Source of the DNA: Streptomyces sp. NRRL S-340
GTDB lineage: Bacteria > Actinomycetota > Actinomycetes > Streptomycetales > Streptomycetaceae
Direction of reading: 5' to 3'
Length of the DNA: 64,000 bases
Assembly (NCBI RefSeq): GCF_000720185.1
Contig: NZ_JOIY01000010.1
Span: 62,001 to 126,000 of the forward strand
In this document: positions 1 through 8,789 of the stretch, piece by piece
How positions within the stretch are numbered: position 1 is the first letter of the stretch
How the letters are laid out: every line of letters begins with the position of its first letter
Notes under the pieces: generated by a model
What the model saw: only the letters and a program-made list of their open reading frames with translations
What the model was told of the DNA's origin: nothing
Databases searched by the model: none
Position numbers and translations under genes: made by a program

Positions 1-3000
1 GACGGGCTCGGCCACCGTCCGCCCGGACTCCGGGTCGGTGGCCACCACGCGGTCGCCGGCCCTGACGTCCTCGATGGGCTTGGTCCGCCGGCCGGCCAGC
101 AGCACCCGGGTGCCGGGCGCGAAGCTGTTGCACGGCGACTTCCTCAGGAACTTGTACCTGAGAGCGTGCAGCGCGAGGTCCTTCATGCACGACGAGTCGA
201 ACTTGTCGAAGCACTTCTCGATCTCGTCGATGCCCACGTACCAGGCGATCAGGCGGTCCAGGTAGGTGGTGGTGATGCAGCCCATGCCGCCGGCGCCGTC
301 ACCGCCGCACACCAGGATGGTGTCGCCGGCCTTGATGTCGCCGTTGAAGGCGTGCTCCCTGCGGAACTGGAACAGCCGCTTCTCCAGGGCCTTGCGCAGT
401 TCCTTGTCCGAGAGCGGCTTGCTCGGGTCCTTGGACTCCTCCTGGACCTGCGCCTTCAGCTCCGCCACGAGCTTGTCGGCGGCGATCTTCAGCGCTTCCG
501 AGGAGGCCTTGGCCGCCGCCGCGGCGTCCTTGCCTGCGGCGCTCGCGGAGGCCGCCGCCTGGTACGCGGCCGTGCCGGCCTGGGCGGAGTAGCCCGAGGC
601 GACCGCCGCGGAGTGCTCAGCCTGCTGGGCGGAGTGGGCGGCGGACTGGGCGTCCTTCTGGGCCGAGGCCGCCGCGTTCCTGGCGGTCTTCGCGGACTCG
701 GCGGCGCGGGTGGCGGAGGCCGCCGCGTCGTCGGCCGACTTGTCGGCCTGCGCGGCGTAGTCGGAGGCCTGCTCGGCCGAGTGCTTCGCCTTGTCGGCCC
801 ACTCCAGGGCCTTGGCGGCGTCCTTGCGGGCGAGGGCGGCCACGCGCTGTGCCTCGGCGGCGTCCGCGTGGGCGAGCGCGGCCGACTTGTAGGCGGCGCT
901 CAGCAGGGTGTTGATCTCCGCGATGTGGGACGCGGCGTTGGCGTCACGCTGCCGCGCCCGGTACAGGCCCGTCTGGAGGAAGGAACGCAGGCCGGCCGGC
1001 GGCCCGGTCAGCGCCGCCTGCGCGGCGGCCTGGACCTCGGGTCCGCCGCTCGCCAAGGCGGCGGAGACGGCGACCCGGTCGTCGTCCTCGCGCGCCTTGT
1101 ACTGGCCGGTCTCCAGGAACTCCTGGAGATCGGCGGCGGTGCCGTCCAGCGCCTTGCTGCCGGCGGCCTTCACGCCCGGGCCGCCCTCGGCCATGATCTT
1201 GCCGACGGCGATCCGGTCGTCGTCCTCCTTGCCCGGGTAGGCGCGGGTGCGCAGGAACTCCCGGACCTGGTCGATCGGCTTGTCCAGCACGTCCAGCGCG
1301 GCCTGCCGCTGCGCCGGCTTGTCGCTGGTCTCGGCGATGTTCGCCGCGCTCACGCGGTCGTCCTGCTCCAGGGCGACGTCCAGCCCGGTGCGCACGAACT
1401 CGGCCACGTCCTCGTCGGTGCCGGTCACGGCCGTCTCGGCCGCGTCCTTCACCCAGGTGCCCCCGCTGGTGAGCAGGTTGACGGCGGCCTGCCGGCCCTT
1501 GGCGGCCGTGACCTGCGGGTCGGTGGAGGCGGCGGCGTCCTGCACGAGCTGCCGGGTCTCGGCGTCCAGTCGCTGGACCCGGCCCGCCTCCCACGTGGCC
1601 TGGGCGACCTGCGCCTCGTGCTCCTTGTTGGCCTCCTCCGCGGCGAGGACGTCCTCGTCCTGCTGCTCGGCGAGCCGCTCGGCGTCCGCCTTGCGGGCCA
1701 GGTCGGCCACGGTCGCCGCCTGGTCGGCCGCGGTCTGCGCGTCGTCGGCCGCCTTGCTCGCCTCGTTCGCCGCGTCCGTCGACGCCTTGGCGGCGTCCAC
1801 CGCCTTGCCCGCCTCGTCGGCGGCCTTGTCGGCGGCCGTCGCGGCGGCCTCGGCGTGCGCGGCGGCGGCGTTGGCCGCGTCCCGCGACTGCCGTGCCGCC
1901 GTCGCGGCCTGGTTGGCGTTGGCCTGCGCGGCACCGGCCGCCCGGGTGGCCTGGTCGGCCAGCCGCTTGGCCCGCGCCGCCGCCTGCTGCGCCTCGGTGC
2001 TCTTGGAACCCGCCTCGCCGGCCCACCGGCCCGCGTCCGCCGCGGCGGCGGCTGCGGCAGCCGCGTTCGCGCCGGCCGACGCGGCGGCACCGGCCGCCTT
2101 CGCCGCGTTGTCCGCGGCGATGCCCGCCTGGTCGGCGGCGTCCGCCGCCTTCTTGGCGCCGGAGGCGGCCTTGCGCGCGTTCTCCGCCGCCTCGCGGGCC
2201 TGCTTGGCCTGGTTGGCGTCACCGGCCGCCGCCGCGGCGGCCGCACGCGCCGAGGACGCGGCGCTGCCCGCGCGCGAGGCCGCGTACGCCGCCTGCGCCG
2301 CGGCGCTGGCGGCCACCCGGGCCGTCCGGTTGGCCGCAGCCGCCGCCGACACCGCCGTACGGGCCGCCTGCGCCGCCCGGTCCGCCGCCGCCGCGGCGCG
2401 CGAAGCCGCCGCGGCCGCCTTCCCGGCGGACGACTTGGCCTCCAGCGCCTCCTGCGCTGCGGTCAGGGCCGCCGCCTTGGCCGCCTCGGTGGCCGCCGCC
2501 GCCTTGGCCGCCTCCTCCTTGGCCTGGTCGGTCAGCTCCTTGGCCTGCTTCTGCGCGTGGTCCGCCAGGTCGGCCAGCTGGGCGACGGTCAGCGTCTCCT
2601 GGTCCCGGGCGGAAGCGACCTGCCACCCGTCGTCCAGGAACGCCTGCACGTCCTCCGGCGTCCCGTCCAGCGCCTGCTGCGCGACCTGCTTGACGTTCGG
2701 ACCGCCCATGGACATCAGCCGCAGGACCTGGATCCGGTTGTCGTCCTCACGGGGCCGGAACTGGCCCTTGTCGATGAACGCCTGCCAGTCGTCGGGCGTC
2801 CCGTTCAGCGCCGTGTTCCCCGCGGCCTTCACGCCCGGACCGCCGTACGCCATGATCTGCGCGACCTGCACCCGCAGGTCCTCGTCGTACGGGGCCTCGA
2901 AACCCTCGTCGAGGAACGCCTTGAGCTGGTCGGTCCCGCCGCTGAGCGCGGTGTTGGCCGCCGCCCGCACGCCGGGGCCGCCGATGGCCATGACCTGGGC

Positions 3001-3273
3001 GACCTGGACCCGCAGGTCCTCTTCCTCCAGGACGGGCAGGTCCTTGCCCATGAACGTCTGGATGTCCTGGTCGGAGCCCACCAGGGCGGCCTCCGCCGCC
3101 CGCTTCACGCCCGGGCCCGCGGTCCCCCACACCTCCAGGACGTCCGCTCTGCCGTACGCCGGCGCGGTGTCGGCCGCCGCCGGGCGCAGATCCAGTCCCA
3201 GGAGCAGCGCCAGGGCCACGAGCGTCACCACGACGCCACGCCCGCCCGGCACAGCCCGGAATCCGGTTGCCAA
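1..3273 (-). CDS. Secreted ALF-repeat / coiled-coil protein entering a Hint domain, 3' end missing
   Basis: The frame is open from a TTG at 3273 to the window edge (1091 codons, no stop); GGAGAAGG lies just upstream. Residues 1-35 form a signal peptide (basic start, hydrophobic VTLVALALLLGL, then AAADT). Repeats of about 43 residues with the pattern GGPGVKAAxxxAL, then DxxxFL, fill residues about 45-215 and 570-770; these match ALF repeats. Two very alanine-rich, probably coiled-coil stretches follow each block (about 220-555 and 778-930). A Cys-containing linker leads to CNSFAPGTRVLLAG, with Cys near residue 1047, then PIEDVRAGDRVVATDPE. This is the start of a Hint (intein-like autoprocessing) domain. 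In known polymorphic toxins Hint releases a C-terminal toxin; here that part lies outside the window, so toxin identity is unknown. Confidence 0.85.
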   Translation of the reverse strand, partial: MATGFRAVPGGRGVVVTLVALALLLGLDLRPAAADTAPAYGRADVLEVWGTAGPGVKRAAEAALVGSDQDIQTFMGKDLPVLEEEDLRVQVAQVMAIGGPGVRAAANTALSGGTDQLKAFLDEGFEAPYDEDLRVQVAQIMAYGGPGVKAAGNTALNGTPDDWQAFIDKGQFRPREDDNRIQVLRLMSMGGPNVKQVAQQALDGTPEDVQAFLDDGWQVASARDQETLTVAQLADLADHAQKQAKELTDQAKEEAAKAAAATEAAKAAALTAAQEALEAKSSAGKAAAAASRAAAAADRAAQAARTAVSAAAAANRTARVAASAAAQAAYAASRAGSAASSARAAAAAAAGDANQAKQAREAAENARKAASGAKKAADAADQAGIAADNAAKAAGAAASAGANAAAAAAAAADAGRWAGEAGSKSTEAQQAAARAKRLADQATRAAGAAQANANQAATAARQSRDAANAAAAHAEAAATAADKAADEAGKAVDAAKASTDAANEASKAADDAQTAADQAATVADLARKADAERLAEQQDEDVLAAEEANKEHEAQVAQATWEAGRVQRLDAETRQLVQDAAASTDPQVTAAKGRQAAVNLLTSGGTWVKDAAETAVTGTDEDVAEFVRTGLDVALEQDDRVSAANIAETSDKPAQRQAALDVLDKPIDQVREFLRTRAYPGKEDDDRIAVGKIMAEGGPGVKAAGSKALDGTAADLQEFLETGQYKAREDDDRVAVSAALASGGPEVQAAAQAALTGPPAGLRSFLQTGLYRARQRDANAASHIAEINTLLSAAYKSAALAHADAAEAQRVAALARKDAAKALEWADKAKHSAEQASDYAAQADKSADDAAASATRAAESAKTARNAAASAQKDAQSAAHSAQQAEHSAAVASGYSAQAGTAAYQAAASASAAGKDAAAAAKASSEALKIAADKLVAELKAQVQEESKDPSKPLSDKELRKALEKRLFQFRREHAFNGDIKAGDTILVCGGDGAGGMGCITTTYLDRLIAWYVGIDEIEKCFDKFDSSCMKDLALHALRYKFLRKSPCNSFAPGTRVLLAGRRTKPIEDVRAGDRVVATDPESGRTVAEPV

Positions 3274-3815
3274 TGCCTTCTCCTTCTCCCTGACCGTCCA
3301 CCGCGGTGTGCGGCGGACGGGGAGCGGTTCAGGGGGCCCGGCGGCGCGGCGCTTCCTGGAGGGTGCCTTGCGGCCAGGAATCCGGTCGATCACCGACAGT
3401 CCGTGCGGCACCGTGTGTGTTCCCCCGTGTGCGAACCGCCTCGACCCGCACCCCCCTGCCCCGGCGTGCGCGAGCACACGGGAACAGGCACAGCAAACTT
3501 GGTGATCATTACCTGCGCTTGATCATGTGCACAGCAACTTATCAGCCAGAACCGGCCATGCCGTGGCCGAATATGACCGGCAGCGGCGGTCTCGCGCCGC
3601 CTTCCGGAGGTGAGCGGACCCAGCGGTCCGCCCGGCGCCGCGCGGCCTGCTGCTGTGGCCGGGAAGGCCTGCCGGGAAGTTCGCGGCGTCCGGTGCGGTG
3701 GATTGGATCGCAGGGCGGAGCACGACCCGCGTACTGGAGTACTCGGGTGATGCGACAACGCGGCGAGGTGCCGTGCGGCACGTCGCGAGCCGGTGAACCC
3801 TCCCCCCTCGCCGTA
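3274..3815. other. Gene-free region upstream of the ALF/Hint gene
   Basis: No convincing gene. The notable part is a less GC-rich patch at about 3488-3545 with two TGATCA sites (3503-3508 and 3520-3525) and a near-direct repeat, ACAGCAAACTT (3491) and ACAGCAACTT (3531). It is the likeliest place for the promoter of the minus-strand ALF/Hint gene, but no clear -35/-10 pair stands out. Short open frames here lack coding character. Confidence 0.4.
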
Positions 3816-4553
3816 CTAGCGGTCCGCCTTCGACTTGTAGCCCCTGCCCCACTGGAGCCCCCACCCGTAGAGCCGGTCCAGCTCCGACTGGAAGCCGTAG
3901 ACGAACTTGACCTCGCGGCGGACGGTGAGTTCGCCCTTCACGTTCTCGATGAGGACGACCGCGCAGGAGCGTGCCTGGGGGTGGCGCTCGTCGAGGCCGA
4001 TCTCGATGCGCGGGCCGTTGCTCGGGTAGAGCGTGACGATCGCGTGGGTGCGGTCGAAGGCCGGGGTCTGGTCGTAGATGTAGACGAAGACCAGCAGCCG
4101 CCTGATGTCGTCGCGGTGGTCGAGGTTGACGTAGATCGTCTCACCGGAGGCGGAGCCGAACCGGTCGTCGCCGCTGAGCTTGACGTACGGCGGCGCGTTG
4201 ACGTCGCCGAGGAGGCCGCCGAGGGGCTGGACGACGCCCTTGGTGCCGTCCGCCAGCTCGTACAGGCAGCCGAGGTCCAGGTCGACGTTGACCATCGACT
4301 GGCTGTGCCCGAGCACCTCCGGCGGCTTCAGCGCCTTGAAGGGGTGGCGCAGCAGACTCTGCCGGGCGGCGCCGCCGATGTCCGAGGTGCGCATCCGCCA
4401 GTTCAGGTTGATGCGCAGGTTGCCGGTGGCCGCGCCCTGTCTGGTCAGCGACACCTGGCTGTGCCGTTTGGTCAGTTCGATCGCGTTGGACGCGGCACTG
4501 CCCGAGTCGAACTCGGCCAGGCGTCCGCCCCGCAGACCGTCGAAGAAACCCAT
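3816..4553 (-). CDS. Tellurium-resistance TerA/TerD-like protein
   Basis: A 245-residue soluble protein. The start MGFFDGLRGG, the block NAIELTK near residue 25, and the C-terminal TerD-type blocks GDDRFGSASGE, VFVYIYDQTPAFDRTHA and the ending LDRLYGWGLQWGRGYK match the actinobacterial TerA-like branch of the TerD superfamily. These are beta-rich, Ca2+-binding proteins associated with tellurite, phage and general stress phenotypes; the biochemical role is unsettled. It is first in a same-strand group with a TerC-like membrane protein and two TerD paralogues, the usual Ter partners. AGGAG directly abuts the ATG, which is unusually close, although a G-run sits 6-10 nt upstream. The start is kept because family members begin the same way. 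Confidence 0.88.
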   Translation of the reverse strand: MGFFDGLRGGRLAEFDSGSAASNAIELTKRHSQVSLTRQGAATGNLRINLNWRMRTSDIGGAARQSLLRHPFKALKPPEVLGHSQSMVNVDLDLGCLYELADGTKGVVQPLGGLLGDVNAPPYVKLSGDDRFGSASGETIYVNLDHRDDIRRLLVFVYIYDQTPAFDRTHAIVTLYPSNGPRIEIGLDERHPQARSCAVVLIENVKGELTVRREVKFVYGFQSELDRLYGWGLQWGRGYKSKADR

Positions 4554-4691
4554 CTCCTGCCCCCACCTTCACCGCGTTCGGCCACCCCCGCACGCATGGA
4601 GCGGGACGGCCGGTGCGGAGCCACCCGGCCCGGCTCGCCGTGTGGTCCCGTCGGCCGCCCCGCTCAGAGCGTTCCCGTACCGGGTGGGGCG

Positions 4692-5840
4692 TCACACCCC
4701 GGACTCGACCTCAGTCTTCTCTCCCGAGCCCGCCGCTTTTCCCTCGGCCGCCTCCAGGGCCTTGTTGCGGCGGACGGAGGACCAGAAGGACCAGGCGATC
4801 AGGACGACACCGACCAGGCCGGTGATGACCTCGTTGATCTCGTACTGGATGGTGACCATGAGGATCACCGCCAGGGCGCCGATCGCGTAGTGGGCGCCGT
4901 GCTCCAGGTAGACGTAGTCGTCGAGGGTGCCCTGGCGGACCAGGTAGACGGTCAGGGACCGGACGTACATGGCGCCGATGCCGAGGCCGAGGGCCATCAG
5001 GACGATGTCGTTGGTGATGGCGAAGGCGCCGATCACGCCGTCGAAGGAGAAGGACGCGTCCAGGACCTCCAGGTAGAGGAACATGAAGAACGCGGCCTGG
5101 CCGGCCAGCTTGACCGCCGAGCGCTGCTTGCCGCTGCGGGCGGCCTCTTCCTCCTCCTCGTGCTCACGCTCCTCCTCTTCCTCCAGCCGGTCCTCGAAGA
5201 ACCCGGACAGACCGCCCACGATCATGTACGTGATCAGACCGGCGATCCCCGCGATGAGGACCGTCTGCGCCTTGTCGGCGTGTGCGCCGCCGTGCTGGTG
5301 GGCGTGGGTGGCGAAGGTGAAGGAGGTGATCAGCAGGACGATCAGGGAGATGCAGACCGACAGCATGTCGACCTTGCCGAGCTTGGCCAGCGGCCGCTCG
5401 ATCCAGCGCAGCCACTGGATGTCCCGGTCCTCGAAGATGAAGTCGAGGAAGATCATCAGCAGGAACATGCCGCCGAAGGCGGCGATCGACGGATGGGCGT
5501 CGGTGACCAGTTGCTGGTACCGGTCCTTGTCGTCGAACGCCAGTTTGACGGCTTCGATGGGCCCCATCTTGGCGGTGATGGCGACGATGACCACCGGGAA
5601 GACCAGCCGCATGCCGAAGACGGCGATCAGCACGCCCACCGTGAGGAAGATCTTCTGCCAGAAGGCATTCATCTTCTTCAGGATCCCGGCGTTGACCACG
5701 GCGTTGTCGAACGAGAGCGAGATCTCCAGGACCGCGAGGATCGCCACCACCCCGAAGGCGGTCCAGCCCCCGTAGAACACCGCCGCGATCAAGCCGAGCA
5801 CGGTGATCGCGAACGACCAGCCGAAGGTTTTCAGAAGCAC
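4692..5840 (-). CDS. TerC-like DUF475 integral membrane protein
   Basis: A 382-residue protein with about nine hydrophobic helices. It carries acidic residues inside membrane segments typical of TerC relatives (LEISLSFDNAVVNAGIL near residue 42, LDASFSFDGVIGAFAI near 255), interrupted by a charged cytoplasmic loop rich in Glu near residues 215-235. The family is DUF475, a TerC branch proposed to move or sense metal ions at the membrane together with TerD proteins. The GTG start at 5840 is the first that includes the whole first helix; the ribosome binding site is weak. It lies between TerD-family genes on the same strand, supporting a joint membrane-linked stress complex. Substrate is not known. 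Confidence 0.87.
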   Translation of the reverse strand: MLLKTFGWSFAITVLGLIAAVFYGGWTAFGVVAILAVLEISLSFDNAVVNAGILKKMNAFWQKIFLTVGVLIAVFGMRLVFPVVIVAITAKMGPIEAVKLAFDDKDRYQQLVTDAHPSIAAFGGMFLLMIFLDFIFEDRDIQWLRWIERPLAKLGKVDMLSVCISLIVLLITSFTFATHAHQHGGAHADKAQTVLIAGIAGLITYMIVGGLSGFFEDRLEEEEEREHEEEEEAARSGKQRSAVKLAGQAAFFMFLYLEVLDASFSFDGVIGAFAITNDIVLMALGLGIGAMYVRSLTVYLVRQGTLDDYVYLEHGAHYAIGALAVILMVTIQYEINEVITGLVGVVLIAWSFWSSVRRNKALEAAEGKAAGSGEKTEVESGV

Positions 5841-5890
5841 TGGCTACCCAATCAGTTGTGTACGGGTCTCCCCCGTCGCCGTACCCGGCT

Positions 5891-6469
5891 TTACGAAACG
5901 TTGACTCCGAAGTCTAGAGCGATACCGCGCAGTCCGGACGCGTACCCCTGTCCCACGGCCCGGAACTTCCATTCGCCCTGGTAGCGGTAGAGCTCACCGA
6001 AGATCATCGCCGTTTCGGTGGAGGCGTCCTCGCTGAGGTCGTAGCGCGCGAGTTCCTGCCCGTCGGCCTGGTTGACCACGCGGATGAACGCGTTGCTCAC
6101 CTGTCCGAAGGTCTGCCCGCGCTCGTCGGCCATGTGGATCGAGACCGGGAAGACGATCTTCTCGCACTGGACGGGGACCCGGGAGAGGTCCACCAGGATC
6201 GACTCGTCGTCGCCCTCGCCCTCACCCGTGAGGTTGTCGCCGGTGTGCTCGACCGAGCCGTCGGGACTGGTGAGCTGGTTGTAGAAGACGAACCACTCGT
6301 CGCCCAGCACCCGGTTGCCGGCGCCGCACAGCAGCGCGCTCGCGTCGAGGTCGAAGGGGGCTCCGGTGGTGGAGCGAGCGTCCCAGCCGAGCCCGACCAT
6401 GACGTTGGTCAGGTTGGGTGCGGCCTTGGACAGGGAGACGTTGCCTCCCTTGGCGAGCGTGACGCCCAT
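5891..6469 (-). CDS. TerD family protein (copy 1)
   Basis: A 192-residue TerD domain protein: [15 protein letters not shown] at the start, then [17 protein letters not shown], the Ca2+-binding acidic stretch [15 protein letters not shown] near residue 75, and C-terminal [20 protein letters not shown] and [13 protein letters not shown]. TerD proteins bind Ca2+ and are linked to tellurite and oxidative stress tolerance. GGGAGGA stands 8 nt before the ATG. It lies just downstream of a second TerD gene, separated by a long hairpin, and upstream of the TerC-like gene. It differs from its paralogue mainly in the middle (a Cys in LLCGAG and another in VQCEK), so the two may not be redundant. Confidence 0.93.
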   Translation of the reverse strand: MGVTLAKGGNVSLSKAAPNLTNVMVGLGWDARSTTGAPFDLDASALLCGAGNRVLGDEWFVFYNQLTSPDGSVEHTGDNLTGEGEGDDESILVDLSRVPVQCEKIVFPVSIHMADERGQTFGQVSNAFIRVVNQADGQELARYDLSEDASTETAMIFGELYRYQGEWKFRAVGQGYASGLRGIALDFGVNVS

Positions 6470-6512
6470 GATCTGGTCCTCCCCGTGGATGGTGCGTGTG
6501 TGGGTTCCTGCG

Positions 6513-6548
6513 CGTCCGGCGCCGCGCGAGAACGCGCGGCGCCGGACG
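6513..6548 (-). terminator. Perfect 16-bp hairpin between the two terD genes
   Basis: Arms 6513-6528 and 6533-6548 are perfect complements around the loop AGAA. It sits directly after the upstream TerD gene stop and before the next TerD ribosome binding site. There is no T-tract, so it may stop transcription, protect the 3' end of the first message, or act as an attenuator. Confidence 0.7.
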
Positions 6549-6566
6549 GCGGGGGTGCTTCGTCGC

Positions 6567-7142
6567 TCAGACGTTGACGCCGAAGTCCTGGGCGATGCCG
6601 CGCAGGCCCGAGGCGTACCCCTGGCCGATGGCGCGGAACTTCCACTCCGCGCCGTGCCGGTACAGCTCGCCGAAGACCATGGCGGTCTCGGTGGAGGCGT
6701 CCTCGCTGAGGTCGTACCGGGCGATCTCCGCGCCGCCGGCCTGGTTCACCACGCGGATGTACGCGTTGCGGACCTGGCCGAAGGACTGCTGGCGGTTCTC
6801 GGCGTCGTAGATGGAGACCGGGAAGACGATCTTGTCGACGTCGGCGGGGACGCCCGCGAGGTTGACCTTGATCACCTCGTCGTCGCCCTCGCCCTCACCG
6901 GTGAGGTTGTCGCCGGTGTGCTCGACCGAGCCGTCGGGGCTCTTGAGGTTGTTGAAGAAGACGAAGTTCTGGTCGTTGCCGACCTTGCCCGAGTTGTTCA
7001 GCAGCAGGGCGCTGGCGTCGAGGTCGAAGTCGGTGCCGGTCGTCGTGCGGGCGTCCCAGCCCAGACCGACGAGGACCGCCGTCAGGCCCGGCGCCTCCTT
7101 CGAAAGCGAAACGTTGCCGCCCTTGCTGAGGCTGACTCCCAC
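6567..7142 (-). CDS. TerD family protein (copy 2)
   Basis: A 191-residue TerD domain protein with [35 protein letters not shown], the acidic [15 protein letters not shown] stretch, [20 protein letters not shown] and the final [11 protein letters not shown]. The start is GTG at 7142 with GGAGG 5 nt upstream. Most of its length is shared with the neighbouring copy, pointing to tandem duplication. It is the promoter-proximal gene of the minus-strand Ter group; the region 7143-7302 upstream should hold the promoter. The minus strand carries GGAAC followed 19 nt later by GTT, loosely resembling an ECF (SigR/SigE) promoter, but this is weak. Confidence 0.93.
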   Translation of the reverse strand: MGVSLSKGGNVSLSKEAPGLTAVLVGLGWDARTTTGTDFDLDASALLLNNSGKVGNDQNFVFFNNLKSPDGSVEHTGDNLTGEGEGDDEVIKVNLAGVPADVDKIVFPVSIYDAENRQQSFGQVRNAYIRVVNQAGGAEIARYDLSEDASTETAMVFGELYRHGAEWKFRAIGQGYASGLRGIAQDFGVNV

Positions 7143-7302
7143 GAGTCCTCCATTGGTGTCCGGGGGCGGGGAGCCCCGTCGTGCATCGGATATGGGATCA
7201 ACGTGTCGATCCTAGTGACGGGTTCCCGCCCCACGCAGGCCCTGTGGCCGAAGATTCCCAGGTGTCGGGTCCCCCGAACCCCGGGCCGGCGCACAGGACG
7301 GC

Positions 7303-7761
7303 TCACAGGGTGCCGAGCGCCTTCACGTACTCGTTCAGGTCGCGCGCGTCCGGCAGTCCGTTGACCACGGTCCACCGCACGACGCCCTCCTTGTCGATGA
7401 TGAAGGTCCCGCGCACGGCGCAGCCCTTGTCCTCGTCGAAGACGCCGTAGGCGCGCGAAGTGTCGCCGTGCGGCCAGAAGTCGCTCAGCAGGGGGTACTC
7501 CAGGCCCTCCTGCTCGGCGAAGACACGCAGGGTGTGGATGGAGTCGTTGGAGACGGCGAGCAGCTGGGTGTCGTCGTTGACGAACTTCGGCAGGTTGTCG
7601 CGCAGCGCGCACAGCTCGCCGGTGCACACGCCGGTGAAGGCGAAGGGGTAGAAGAGCAGCACCACGTTCTTCTCGCCGCGGAAGTCGGACAGCCGCACGG
7701 TGCGGCCGTGGTTGTCCTTCAGCTCGAAGTCGGGTGCCTTGTCGCCGACCTGGATCGCCAT
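7303..7761 (-). CDS. Peroxiredoxin, AhpE-like
   Basis: A 152-residue thioredoxin-fold peroxidase of the AhpC/TSA family. The peroxidatic Cys lies in [16 protein letters not shown] near residue 45, following the PxxFTxxC pattern. Further blocks are [24 protein letters not shown] and [22 protein letters not shown]. The length and lack of a C-terminal extension fit the one-Cys AhpE type, which reduces peroxides and peroxynitrite in the cytoplasm. An additional Cys (ELC) follows the catalytic one by four residues, and GCAVR holds a third. GAAGGGAAG precedes the ATG. It sits alone between the Ter group and the DUF3052 gene on the same strand. Confidence 0.92.
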   Translation of the reverse strand: MAIQVGDKAPDFELKDNHGRTVRLSDFRGEKNVVLLFYPFAFTGVCTGELCALRDNLPKFVNDDTQLLAVSNDSIHTLRVFAEQEGLEYPLLSDFWPHGDTSRAYGVFDEDKGCAVRGTFIIDKEGVVRWTVVNGLPDARDLNEYVKALGTL

Positions 7762-7872
7762 CGTGCTGCTTCCCTTCGGTGGGGCTGTTCGGGTGAGACC
7801 ACCCTACGCAGCGATCACCGCGGGCCTGCGGACGGGCCGACACGAGGCCGGCCCGTCCGGGGGCGCGCCCGG

Positions 7873-7895
7873 GCCCCGGACACGGGGTCCGGGGC
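7873..7895 (-). terminator. Hairpin downstream of the DUF3052 gene
   Basis: GCCCCGGAC (7873-7881) pairs with GTCCGGGGC (7887-7895) around a 5-nt loop, 14 bp past the DUF3052 stop. No T-tract is present, as is common for Streptomyces terminators. Confidence 0.65.
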
Positions 7896-7908
7896 GGGCG
7901 GGCGAGGG

Positions 7909-8346
7909 CTACTTCTTGGGCTTGGCGACCTTGGGCGTCAGCAGCCTGGTGCCGTTCCAGTCCTTGCCGACGCTGACGCTCTTGGTCTGCGACAGGCCGG
8001 CCGTCGTCGCGGCCTCGCCGATGTCGCTGGGCTCGACGTACCCGTCCCGGCCGGTCTTCGGCGTCAGGAGCAGGATCACGCCGCCCTCCTCGAGGAACCC
8101 GAGGGCGTCGACCAGCGCGTCCGTCAGGTCGCCGTCCTCGTCGCGGAACCACAGCACCGCGGCGTCGGCCACGTCGTCGTAGTCCTCGTCGACGAGTTCG
8201 CTGCCGATGACTTCCTCGATGGACTCGCGGAGCTCCTGGTCGACGTCTTCGTCGTAGCCGATCTCCTGGACCACCTGCCCGGGCTGGAATCCCAGCCTGG
8301 CGGCCGGGTTAGTCCGCTCCTCCGCGTGGTCCGCGGTCGCGCTCAC
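7909..8346 (-). CDS. DUF3052 family protein
   Basis: A 145-residue acidic, soluble protein recognised as DUF3052: ARLGFQPGQVVQEIGYDEDVD at the start, a run of acidic residues (ELVDEDYDDVADAAVLW), and a C-terminal Rossmann-like part EEGGVILLLTPKTGRDGYVEPSDIGEAA. Function is unknown in the literature I can recall; the family is nearly universal in actinomycetes and usually lies beside aceE, as here. The GTG start at 8346 has AGGAGG 7 nt upstream. It is transcribed away from aceE, so the 443-bp region between them must serve both genes. Confidence 0.9.
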   Translation of the reverse strand: MSATADHAEERTNPAARLGFQPGQVVQEIGYDEDVDQELRESIEEVIGSELVDEDYDDVADAAVLWFRDEDGDLTDALVDALGFLEEGGVILLLTPKTGRDGYVEPSDIGEAATTAGLSQTKSVSVGKDWNGTRLLTPKVAKPKK

Positions 8347-8789
8347 GGGTTGCCTCCTGATGGTGTTGCGATTGGGTCTTCAGCCCCGCGCGTGCGCGAA
8401 GCGTTGGCCGTAGTCCACACGGGCGGGCCGGATCGCGCAAGTACCCGGCGGTCCGGACCGCCGAAACGGTGACGTTCCCGGCTGTGTCGCCGCAACTCCT
8501 GACACGGTATCGCGATCAGCGGTGACACACACCACACCCTTCTGCCCGCTTTTGCGTGTTTGGGAACCCTCCCCCGGCAGGAGATCGGGAAGGAGACCCC
8601 CGAATCCGGGCCCGGCGGCGCCCGCAGCCCCTGTTACCGGTGAGTAAAGATGACGTTTGCCTCACCCGAGGTACACGATGGGGAACGGTGCAGGCACACA
8701 CTGGCAGACCGACGCAAAACCCAGGAAATCAGCAGGAAAAGCCTCAGAACGCCCGAGACATGTCATCCCTCTGACAGGTAAGGAACAGC
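8347..8789. other. Divergent control region between DUF3052 gene and aceE
   Basis: This stretch of 443 bp holds no gene. The last 150 bp before aceE are clearly lower in GC, as expected for a leader with a promoter. The main recognisable element is the near-palindrome at 8633-8647. Confidence 0.5.
8633..8647. promoter_or_regulatory. Inverted repeat upstream of aceE
   Basis: GTTACCGGTGAGTAA contains TTAC and GTAA arms around CGGTGA, with an inner ACCGGT palindrome. The position, about 145 bp before the aceE start, fits an operator. The binding protein is unknown. Confidence 0.45.

Noticed and set aside
166..3522. A very long plus-strand open frame opposite the ALF/Hint gene
   Set aside because: It is rich in Arg, Gly and Val and has no domain. 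It mirrors the alanine-rich minus-strand gene, where GC-rich codons leave the opposite strand open.
3390..3864. Minus-strand open frames between the ALF gene and the TerA-like gene
   Set aside because: No ribosome binding site, odd composition, mutual overlap and no recognisable family.
7143..7302. Possible SigR-type promoter (GGAAC, 19 nt, GTT) upstream of terD
   Set aside because: The -35 and -10 matches are partial and such short patterns occur often by chance in GC-rich DNA; not listed as a feature.
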